Assembly: GCA_030278955.1 (NCBI GenBank) | Contig: JAOANR010000001.1 | Coordinates: 42,310,890 to 42,374,889, forward strand | DNA: 64,000 bases | Source: Hygrophila difformis | Lineage: Eukaryota > Streptophyta > Magnoliopsida > Lamiales > Acanthaceae | Reading direction: 5' to 3' | Shown: positions 54,775 to 64,000 of the stretch, piece after piece | Numbering within the stretch: the first letter of the stretch is position 1 | Layout of the letters: each line of letters starts with the position of its first letter | Made by a program: the position numbers and the translations under genes | Notes under the pieces: generated by a model | Databases searched by the model: none | Told to the model about the DNA's origin: nothing | The model's input: the letters and a program-made list of their open reading frames with translations, nothing else

Positions 54775-55047
54775 CTAAGAAGGTGCAGCAGGAATGATTT
54801 GAATATCCAATACAACAACATTACTTGATGACTTCTTTCTCATGAATTCAAAGGTGCAAACATCTCCCAACTTAAGCTCATTTCCCTCATAGAAATCAAG
54901 CCAACTTTCCCCCATTCTGCATCTCATTTGGCCCCTGGATTTGTCAACATTTAGCCTCACATTCCATTTCCTTCCCCGGGGATCTCTTAGAATCACATAT
55001 GTCCTCTCTCTTATACCAATTGATCTCCAAAAGTTTGCCGGAACACA
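54775..55047 (-). pseudogene. Orphan last exon of a third REM/B3 gene
   Basis: The acceptor ATGCAG precedes a 90-codon open exon. It reads CVPANFWRSIGIRERTYVIL, RDPRGRKWNVRLN, GESWLDFYEGNELKLGDVCT, FEFMRKKSSS and ends IIPAAPS. It aligns with the third B3 domain (exon 5) of the REM genes but is clearly diverged. No upstream exons are present: 85 bp upstream the sequence switches to the 3' flank of the small B3 gene. A remnant of a third tandem REM copy is the best explanation. Confidence 0.75.
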
Positions 55048-55306
55048 CTGCATTTACATTAATTACCACCATGAATCAATATAGCCGAAAGAAAAATGAC
55101 ATATTTGCTTGAGGTAAGCTCTTAGGAGGAAATATAAGGTCTCACTGGCCAGGAGTGTTTTCGAGCATGATAAGGCTTCATTGTCATAGCAAAATATGGA
55201 TTTTTGCTTTTTTATAAACTTTCAATTCCTTCCATTGCTTTTCTACAGAATGGGGACAAATTAACAACGGTAAATGAATGCATACATAGTTCAATATATA
55301 TGATCA

Positions 55307-55851
55307 TTAAAAGAAGAAATTTGTACTCTCTCTGGTGTTTGTGGTTGCATTATCTTTAGGATCTTTCTTGGCATCAGCCACAATGTACTTTTTCTCGTAG
55401 GTACTTGTTCCGAACACCATAACATTAAAATGTAAGTCTTCGGTGTGTTCAAACACCAGAAAATCCCCAAGGATCAGCCCATGGCAATGGACAGAATCCG
55501 GTCATCCATCTTGGAAACTGATCAACCCCAATTCATCATTTCTGCAAATTTGGATCTTTGACTTTCCCATTGTGGTCCGGATTTTTGCGTGTTCTGATTT
55601 CTCCTCTGCGAGCTTCTTACAATGCTTGTGGTAAATTCTGCATTACAAGAAGAAGAGGAAAAGAAAGAAAGGATGGATGAGCTGAAAGTAGTATGGATGG
55701 ATGAGGTAAGTACATTATGTTAAACAAATGTAAGAACATTGACGAGATTTTGAATTCGTAAGAGGCAACGTACCAATTTGTGATGGAAGCCAGAAACCAT
55801 GATCTTGAAGAACCTGCTTCTTGGTTCTGCAAGTGAAAATATTTCTTCCAT
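55307..55851 (-). pseudogene. Small B3 gene, copy 2, with nonsense codon
   Basis: Duplicate of 31101-31646. Exon 1 (55851-55774) is open. Exon 2 shares the shifted acceptor problem of copy 1 and in addition has TGA (55502-55504) where copy 1 has TGG in the DGWPDF motif. It cannot make a full B3 domain. Confidence 0.82.
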
Positions 55852-56187
55852 TTCTACGCTTTCATATGTGAAGACAGAACAAGGATATGCTAATATATGT
55901 ATATGTAGTTTTCAAATGAGAATGACAGATGAAATCAGACCAATTATTAGAACAGCAGCCGAATGATATTGTAATTTTTCTGGAACCTTTGCTGAGAGTT
56001 TCTTTGCAAAAAGAAAATCATATAAAATAGAGGAAACAGAATCGAAATAGTTTATCTACAAAAAGAGTTTGTCTGTGAATAGCCAATCTCAAAGACAAAA
56101 TAGATGTCATATTGCAATTTCAACCCAGGTACACAATATATATGACACCAAATTAACAACTTCTAGTGACTCATATGGACACAGTCC

Positions 56188-59100
56188 CTAAGAAAGTGCA
56201 GGATTTATGTGCACATGCATTACAACATTATTCGAGTCGTTTCGAATAAGTTCAAAGTAACAAACATCTCCCAACTTAAGTTTATTCGCATCATAAAATG
56301 CCTTCCATCCCTTCCCAATCCTGCATCTGTCTTGACGACCATTCTTGTCATAATTAAGCTTCACTTGCCATCTTCTTCTGCTGGGATCTCTCAGTATCAC
56401 ATTTGTTTTTTCCTTTCCTATACCGTTTGACCTTCGAAACTCTAGTGGAATAGACTGTCACAACCAATTACTTTAATCAATCAGAAATGAGAAAAAAAAA
56501 TATATATATATATATTGAAAACAAGAACCACCTCTTTGTGGATTTGATATCTCACACACAAGACACTTTACACTTTTGATATCTAAAAACGATAACCAAA
56601 AGCGGAGAGTTGTATAGCTAAAGCTTTCTTTATATTTCTCGCTTTACTTCGCTCTGAGTTTTACAACAATGGAAGTACCTATTTATAGAATCGAAAATAA
56701 ACAACAGACAATGAACACATGATAATACTGTTCTTATTGTGGCTTCAAGCTTTTCGGCGAGGTAGATGAGCCTCCTTCTTGGACTTCGGCGATTCCTGTT
56801 ACTTTTACGGCATTTGATGTTTATGCCGTTTTTCAACAAAACTCCCCCGTAAACTTCAAATGCTTCTGCCATCTATCATCCCTATCATCTTCTTAAACTT
56901 GTCCAGCAGTAGCTTCGGCAATGGCTTTGTAAATATGTCTGCCACTTGTTCTTGGCTTGCCACATGCATTAGTTCCACATTTCCATTTTTCACATGATCT
57001 CGGATAAAGTGGAAACGAACATCAATGTGTTTGCTCCTTTCATGATTCACTGGATTCTTCGCCAATTCAATTGCAGATTTGTTGTCTATGTGAATCATTG
57101 TTCCGCTTGACTGCTTCATCTCCATCTTGCTCAATAGATTTCTGAGCCATACAGTATGACATACACACCAAGATGCTGCTACATATTCAGCTTCACATGT
57201 TGAGAGCGTCACGATCGGTTGCTTCTTTGAAAGCCAAGTGAAAGCAGTATTTCCCAGAAAGAACACGTACCCTGCAGTACTTTTTCGGTCATCAATATCT
57301 CCACACCAATCACTGTCAGAGTATCCAATCAGCTTGTAATCTTCTGTCCTCGAGTAGAACAATCCATGTGACGCTGTTCCTTGAATGTATCCGGGGATTC
57401 TCTTTAATGCCTTCCAGTGTGAGTAAGTTGGGTTCTCCATGAACCGACTCACAACGCCAACACTTAGTGCAATATCTGGCCTTGTGCATGTGAGGTAGCG
57501 AAGGCTTCCAACCAAGCTTCTGTACCTTCCTGGATCAACTTGTTCTCCTTCATCAAACTTTGAAAGTTTTGCTCCAGGTTCCATAGGTGTTGATACGGGG
57601 TTGCACTTCTCCATCTTGAATTCTTTCAAGATCTTCTTCGCATATGTCTCCTGTGATACAAAGATGCCTCTTTCGGTTTGTCTAACTTCTAGACCAAGGA
57701 AGAACTTCATCAAGCCTAAATCAGTCATCTCAAACTCCTGTTTCATTCTTCTCTTGAAGTCTTCTATCATCTCATCACTGTTACCCATGAAAATGAGGTC
57801 ATCAACATAAAGAGCAACAAACAAAATGTTACCTCCATTTTTCTTGATGTAGAGGGCATGCTCGTAGGGACATTGCTCAAACCCATTCTCTTTGGAATAT
57901 GCATCAATGCGAGTATTCCATGCTCGCGGTGCTTGCTTTAGCCCGTAAAGCGCCTTCTTCAATTTCAACACCTTTGTTTCTCCTCCAAGTTTCAGATAAC
58001 CTGGTGGTTGCTCAATGTAGACTTCTTCTTCGAGTACACCATTCAAGAACGCTGTCTTGATATCCATTTGGAATATTGACCATCTGTACTGAGCAGCTTG
58101 AGAAATGAGTAGACGGATTGTCTCCATTCTAGCGACAGGGGCAAAGACTTCAGCATAATCGATTCCTTCCTTTTGCTTGTATCCCTTTGCGACAAGCCGA
58201 GCTTTGTATCGTTCAATCTCCCCTTGTGCATTCATCTTTTTCTTATAGACCCATTTCACTCCAATGGTCTGACTTCCTTTGGGTAATTCAGTGAGCTCCC
58301 ATGTGTTGTTGCGCTCGATTGCTTCAATTTCTTCATCCATGGCTGCTTTCCATCTTTCATCTAGCACGGCATCTTCATACTTGATATTTTCAGCATCTGC
58401 CAACAAACATACAAGATGTACCTCTGTAGAGTCGTACAAATCTTGGAGACTTCTCATTCGGGGTTGTCGTGGCTCATCTTCTTCATCTTCTTCTTCAACA
58501 ATTTCAGGATCTGTTGATAGAACTGTCGGAACAACGGCTGACGATTCTCCGACTTCGTTTGTAACTTCCTTTGAGTTATTCCAGTCCCATTCACTTGCTT
58601 CATTCACTCGCACATCTCGACTGACTATCACCTTCTTGCTTATCGGGTCATACAGCTTATACCCTTTTGTGAGTCCGTCATATCCGATAAAAACATATGC
58701 TTTGCTTTTATCATCCAGCTTCATCCTTCGCGGATCTGGTACATGTGCATAGGCTACACTACCGAATATCTTTAGATGAGAGACGGTAGGCTTCTTACCA
58801 GTCCATGCTTCTAGTGGTGTTCGATTTTTCAACTTCATGTGCGGGCACCGATTCTGTATGTAGACGCGGCACATCACAGCTTCTGCCCAGAATTCTTTGG
58901 GCATCTTTTTGCTTTTCAGCATCGACCGAACCATATCTAGGATGGTCCTATTCTTCCTTTCAGCTACTCCATTTTGTTGGGGCGAGTATGGTGCTGTCAG
59001 AAATCTTCTTATGCCTTCTCGTTCACAGTATTCTCGGAAGGCTGTCGAGGTGTATTCGCCTCCTCTATCAGATCGAATTGCTTTGATGGATCTGCCAATT

Positions 59101-62100
59101 TCTTTTTCAACACTCGCCTTGAATAATTTGAACACCTTGAATGCCTCGGATTTTTCCTTCAGTAAATAGACCCACGTCCTTCGAGAGAAATCATCGATGA
59201 AAGAGATGAAGTATCTCTTTCCGCTGAAAGATTGGGGGTAATTGGTCCACATATATCGGTGTGGATCAACTCGAGCGGATGCTTCGCTTCATATTCGGCC
59301 TTCCTTTGAAATGAGGCTCTTGTTTGCTTCCCGAGTACACAATCTTCACATAATTCTCCTCCAAAATCCATGCTAGGCAGTCATTTCACCATCTTCATCT
59401 TCATTAGCTTTTTCAGGCCATCATAGTGTAAGTGGCCAAAGCGGTGATGCCATAGCGATGCTTTATCTTCTCTTTTGACTTGTAAGCATTTCCCTTGCAA
59501 GCTTCTCAGGTTCAATTTGTACATCCGATTTCTCTTCATTTCGACTCGAGCTATCAGACGTCCTTGCTTGTCTTTCAAGTACAACAACTGATCTTTTAGA
59601 AAGGTTGAGTAACCTTTCTCTGCGAGCTGGCCAAGACTCAAGATGTTGTTTTTGAGATCTAGGACATAGTAGACATCTTGGATTGTCCCTATCAAGCCAT
59701 CATTCTGTGTAAAACATATCGTACCACGGCCTTTGACTTGCACTTTTGATGCATTTCCGAATGATACATGACCATTGTCGACTTTCTGCATTTCTTTGAA
59801 TAGATGCTCATCATAGCACATGTGGTTGCTTGCTCCAGAATCGAGGTACCAGGATGTGTCATCGTTGACATCGTTGTGCGCCATCATGAGAACACCTCCA
59901 TTTGCTTTGTCTTCCACGACTAGGTTGGTTGTCTCTTCCACTCGTCTGTTGGCCCGACACTCTTTTGCAAAGTGTCCCATCTTGCCACAATTGTAACAAC
60001 CCTCGTTGTTGCAGTCTTCGGCATGGTGACCATATTTGTGGCACTTTTGGCATTTGACGTGGGAATAATTTGATCGACCGCCTATTCCTCGAGCGCGTCC
60101 TCTTCCACGCCAGTTTGCTTGACTTCCTTGAAATTTGTCCTTATGGTATCCTTCATAATTGTTGCCTTGGATACCACGACCGTACCACGATTTCCACGGT
60201 CATGTCCTCTCCCCCGAAAATTTCGAGTGTAGAGAACATTCTCATCTTTTATTGACGCCTTGGTTTGGAGTGCGTGGTCGAGTGACTCCTCTTTCTTTTT
60301 CTTTTTCCTTTGTTCATGTGCTTCAAGAGATCCAGCGAGCTCTTCAACGGTGAGCACTTTGAGATCTTCCGATTCTTCAATCGCACACACAACATTTTCG
60401 AAATCATTGGTTAATGATCTCAATATTTTCTCGACAATTCTGGCATCGGACAATTCTTCACCGTTCCGATTGAGTTGGTTTGCCACTGTCTGGACACGTG
60501 TGATGTAGTCGGACACATTTTCTGACTCCTTCATCTTCATGCTTTCAAGCTCTCCACGAAGTGTTTGGAGATGCACTTGCTTTACTCGGTCGGCTCCTTT
60601 GAATGATTTTTCCAGGATGTTCCATGCTTCTTTTGAGGTGGTGGCACCAGATATTTTTTCGAAGCCTGATTCATCAACGGCTCGGAATAACATGTACAGG
60701 GCTCCGCTATCTTTGGACCGTGCATCTTTCAATGCTTTTTGTTCAGTTGCAGTCAATTTTCCGGTATTTTCTGGTTCTTCAAAACCATTTTGAACCACGT
60801 CCTATGCATCTTGAGCTCCGAGAAGGGCTTTCATTTGAATACTCCACTTCTCATAATTTGCTTTTGTGAGTTGCGGCAGTGACATTTGTCCCGTGATATT
60901 CGCCATTTGACCTGGATAAATAATATATATTTATATATATATACATATATCTTTTTTTTAATATATATATATTTCAAATATATATAATATATATATATGG
61001 GCCAGCCAACAGGTTATGAAATTGAATTTTTTGTTCCCTTGAATTAAATTTTCAACCACCCTTCAACTTCTTTAATTGTCTATGTCTTCTGGACTTTTGT
61101 TTTCCTCAAAGAATGCCCAATTGCCAACGACTTGCTCCAAATACTTTAATGTTCTCCTGCCTGCTTCACTTTAATTTGAATTGAGGTAACGGAGGAATAT
61201 ATATGCCAGAGAGGACTAGTGTGAGCAGTTGTTTTGTTGTTTCTTTGCAGAGGGGTGACTTACGGCAAGATGAAGGTGACTGACGGAGAGACCAGAGACG
61301 ACAACACGAAGGCGATGCCGGCGGCGGTGCTGAGCGGCGACAGCGGCTGGAAAGCTTTATAGCAGGCTGGGGCAGACAGGGAGGCCAATGCTGGAGCAGC
61401 TGGAATTGGGAAGCTTTACCGGAGAGAAAGAAATTGGTAATTAATTCCAATTCTTCAATTTTAATTCTCTCAATTGGGTTAGAACTTCTGAGACCCAATT
61501 AGTTGGCTCTGAGGTTCGGATCGCTCAGGCTCTGATACCAATTTGTGGATTTGATATCTCACACACAAGACACTTTACACTTTTGATATCTAAAAACGAT
61601 AACCAAAAGCGGAGAGTTGTATAGCTAAAGCTTTCTTTATATTTCTCGCTTTACTTCGCTCTGAGTTTTACAACAATGGAAGTACCTATTTATAGAATCG
61701 AAAATAAACAACACACAATGAACACATGATAATACTGTTCTTATTGTGGCTTCAAGCTTTTCGGCGAGGTAGATGAGCCTCCTTCTTGGACTTCGGCGAT
61801 TCCTGTTACTTTTACGGCATTTGATGTTTATGCCGTTTTTCAACACTCTTTAGAGGACATAGTATTAACTACACATATACTGTAAAATGAGCTCACCAGA
61901 TCTTGTTGAACATGAAAATATCTTATTTTTTGCTCAAAGAACGGGTTGTCGCTCTTGAATGGCAAACGCATACTTGATGACCCCATCTGTCGTTTTCCTA
62001 CAAAATTAAATCAATCAAATATGCTAATTTAATTATATTAACATGTATGTATAAAAAAGAGGTTTTAGTACTCATTGGTGCTTCTTGGGGCTCTTCCTTT

Positions 62101-62974
62101 GGATCAACTATGGGATCAATTTGGATAATGTGGTCCTGAGCCTTTTTCTTGTGATCAACTGTGTAGTCTTTCTCGCAGGAACTTGCATCAAACACAACGA
62201 CATTGAAATGAAGATTTGCAACGTGTTCAAACGTTACAAAATTTAGAAGACGAAGGCCATGGCTATTGACAAACTGTGGCCATCCATCTTCAAATGCAAC
62301 TAACTCTGATTCCTGGTTTCTACACAATTTCACTTCAAATGTCCCCGTGCAGCTAGTGAGGACTGCCTTGGCCGATGTTTCCACTGTAGGCTCATTGGAA
62401 AGCTTGTTTGGAAGATTCTGCAATAAAGAACTAGCAATGGTTAGTGTAAGTAAAGTGAAGTAGAAATAGTTAATACCTATTGCATAAGAAGAAAGATGCA
62501 CCAGTTTGCACTCGAAGCCCGGCACCATAACCTTGTAGAAACGCTTTGGTCCAAAAAATGTTAGTCCTTTCTCACAGGCGCTTTCATCATAAATAAAGGC
62601 ATTGAAACGAAAATTTCCAACATGTTCAAACACCACAAAGTCTCCAATCCAAAGGGCATGGCGTTCGGAAAAATCTGGCCATCCATCCACAAAACTAATG
62701 CACCCTAGTTCTTGGTTTCTGCACACCTTCATTTTAAATGTTCCCAAACAAGTTTTGAGGACCGCCTGCTCCGATTTCTCTTGTGAAAGCTTATCGTATA
62801 GCTTTTCTGGCAGATTCTACATATAAGAAAGTAGCTTGGAATGATTAATGTAAAAAAACTGAAGTAATAAGAATATGTACATGAGAAATGAGAAGAAAGA
62901 CCCACCAGTTTCTCATTGAAGCCACGCATCATAACCTTGAAGAAACGCTTTGTTTCTGTAACTACACCTCCCAT
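56188..62974 (-). CDS. REM-family B3 transcription factor, three B3 domains, copy 2, copia element in intron 4
   Basis: Five exons: 62974-62906, 62816-62502, 62417-62072, 61997-61897, 56454-56188. All are GT-AG with phases 0, 0, 1, 0, as in copy 1, giving 365 codons. Differences from copy 1: four codons shorter after SACEKGL, one [11 protein letters not shown] repeat instead of two, and scattered substitutions ([42 protein letters not shown]). Exon 5 is identical to copy 1 at the protein level. Intron 4 is 5.4 kb because of the copia element (122 bp in copy 1). The coding sequence is intact; whether it is still spliced correctly across the insertion is unknown. Confidence 0.85.
56537..56838 (-). 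repeat. 3' LTR of the copia element
   Basis: TGTGGATTTG...TTTTTCAACA in plus orientation. It has one difference from the other LTR (acaacaGacaatg versus acaacaCacaatg). Confidence 0.95.
56839..56853 (-). other. Polypurine tract of the copia element
   Basis: On the minus strand, GTTTACGGGGGAGTTT abuts the TGTTGAAAAAC start of the 3' LTR. Confidence 0.8.
56856..60190 (-). pseudogene. pol: Copia pol: protease, integrase, RT, RNase H; one nonsense codon and one frameshift
   Basis: Two zinc knuckles [14 protein letters not shown] and [14 protein letters not shown], protease [13 protein letters not shown], integrase HHCC (WHHRFGHLH ... CEDCVLGKQ) and DDE residues ([24 protein letters not shown]), RT with YVDDLIF, and RNase H ([20 protein letters not shown]). 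Breaks: TGA at 59381-59383 in the integrase linker, and a frameshift near 59235 between HTDICGPI and the rest of the core. From 59252 to the stop at 56856 the frame is open for 798 codons. The enzyme motifs are complete. Confidence 0.9.
60082..60906 (-). pseudogene. gag: Copia gag, one nonsense codon and one frameshift
   Basis: ATG at 60906. After KALLGAQDA a TAG at about 60801 replaces the Trp that copia gags normally have there (QDAW). The body is a UBN2-type gag ([40 protein letters not shown]). Near 60185 the frame moves, so the zinc knuckles lie in the pol frame. Confidence 0.87.
60907..61530 (-). other. 5' leader of the copia element
   Basis: Untranslated. An AT-repeat patch lies at 60915-61010. 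A 110-codon ORF (61166-61498) has no domain and is not believed to be real. Confidence 0.6.
61531..61543 (-). other. Primer-binding site of the copia element
   Basis: TGGTATCAGAGC, complementary to initiator tRNA-Met, two or three bases after the 5' LTR. Confidence 0.85.
61544..61845 (-). repeat. 5' LTR of the copia element
   Basis: 302 bp, partner of 56537-56838. A minus-strand TATAAATA at 61694-61687 is the likely core promoter. Confidence 0.95.
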
Positions 62975-64000
62975 GTTTTGCTTCCTCCTGAGAAACCAGA
63001 GACAAAGGTGACAATTAAATCTAAGGCTAAGTCAATTCAGCTTCCGTGGAGTGTCCTAGGCTTGAATCAAGAATGCAAATTCAATATACAACAAATCGCA
63101 TCCAAAACTTCGTAATCAGGAACCTCTTTACATTTTGGCAATTAGCGTATGTCAGAGAAATCAACAGGGATAACCAAATGGAGTCCTTTGGGGATAAACT
63201 GGAAGAGAGATCCACACCACTGGAAATACTTGAAAAGAAATGACATCTCAGTCTGTACTGAATACTGAGATGGATTATTAGCAAAATTCCAAGGCACAAT
63301 GAAATTTGTTATATTTGTTACCCACTGGGGAAGCTGATCAAGATTCAGAGTTATGAACTCCCGATATAGCAATGGCTGAACACCTTGTAACTAGTAATTA
63401 ACACCTTAGTATGGTGCCAAGCAGCAAAAAGATTTCAAAACAAGTAAGAAAAATAAAAAGTAAGATAACACTGTAGAGATACTAATTACAGGGATCACAC
63501 ACATTTGGGATCAAGTTTCACCAACCAAGCAAAACAATTAAACAAGTCTACATAAAATTAAACATGATTCCGAAAAACTAATTTGTGAGCCAGCGAGTGA
63601 CCTAATTTAAAACCCAAATTGATCAATCTTGGTATTGGATCGAAAAAGCTGCATAGTACAGATCAAATGCCAACTTTCTTATGCAATTTCTTTCTGCAAA
63701 ACTGCATCATGCAACGTTGCCAACTAGCCAATGTGGGATTTCAAGGACTTATTCATCTATGCCAAAGTACCTGTGGTGCTTTGAGTTTTCTATGCTACAG
63801 GCAACATGTAAATGATCATTCTTAGACTTCTCACTCGAACTTAGTACAGTTCTTGAATCGGTGTCTTTGGGTTGTGGTGGCAACCAGCAACTAGCACCAA
63901 TTTAGGGAAAAAAACTCGTTACTTTTTGGTTTTTCTTGAGTTCGATCATGTAGACTCTTTTCGACCCAAAAAATACATACCAGTTTTCAAAGGTAAAAGT
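62975..64000 (-). promoter_or_regulatory. Upstream region of REM copy 2
   Basis: Matches 33467-34480, so the duplication continues past the window end. No ORF is conserved between the two copies. Confidence 0.5.

Larger units (their letters stand above)
56537..61845 (-). mobile_element. Ty1/copia retrotransposon, young but with broken ORFs
   Basis: 5,309 bp with 302-bp LTRs differing at a single base, and a 5-bp duplication CTCTT (56532-56536, 61846-61850). Copy 1 of the host intron has the empty site at about 32270 (CCACCTCTTTAGAGGACAT). PBS, PPT, gag and pol are in copia order (protease, integrase, RT, RNase H). Confidence 0.96.

Noticed and set aside
49598..55132. A single 5.5-kb transposon in copy 2
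   Set aside because: No matching terminal repeats at its edges; the Helitron inside has its own ends, and the GAAATAT at both borders fits a deletion in copy 1 better.
58279..58752. 157-codon plus-strand ORF in copia
   Set aside because: Ser-rich antisense shadow of the integrase/RT region.
61166..61498. 110-codon ORF in the copia leader
   Set aside because: No domain; leader ORFs of this size occur by chance in GC-richer patches.

Overview
The window is nuclear DNA from a flowering plant, most likely a eudicot. It has spliceosomal introns, a PLS-type pentatricopeptide (PPR) gene family, REM-type B3 transcription-factor genes, and plant-type Ty3 (Tat), Ty1/copia, L1, Helitron, Stowaway, Tourist, MULE and tRNA-SINE elements. 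I cannot name the species. About four fifths is transposable element, much of it nested.

Left third (1-28926): a four-layer nest. The deepest layer is a degraded Helitron (A, plus strand, 3' end at 28926). An L1-type LINE (LINE 1, plus strand, 3' end at 25670) interrupts it. LINE 1 is interrupted by a gag-only LTR element (minus strand, partial 3' LTR at 1-616, 5' LTR split into 2904-4329 and 16905-18177). That element's 5' LTR is split by a 12.6-kb Ty3/Tat element (4330-16904, minus strand, TSD ATAAC, LTRs differing at 3 of 660 positions). The Tat element carries gag, a linker ORF, protease and a pol with two RNase H domains. On the opposite strand, between pol and the 3' LTR, lies a four-exon gene for a plant mobile domain (PMD) protein.

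Middle and right (28927-64000): a segmental duplication. Copy 1 (about 28922-34480) holds an (AAT)n tract, a PPR pseudogene, a small B3 gene and an intact five-exon, three-B3-domain REM gene (31931-33466). It is followed by two Stowaway MITEs, one carrying a 0.9-kb foldback element. Then a Helitron 5' end is interrupted by a complete L1 (LINE 2, 37859-45446, TSD AAAGATATGAA), followed by Helitron B. Copy 2 (about 47482-64000) has the same gene order. It differs by a Stowaway insertion at 47608, a 4.6-kb Helitron with both termini (49924-54520) that carries a SINE and a Tourist MITE, and a very young copia element (56537-61845) in intron 4 of the second REM gene. All five exons of that second REM gene are still open.

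The only clearly intact host genes are the two REM paralogues. The most interesting system is the antisense, multi-intron PMD gene inside the young Tat element. Next are the four tandem primer-binding sites of the gag-only element and the natural before/after pairs that the segmental duplication gives for several insertions and one deletion.
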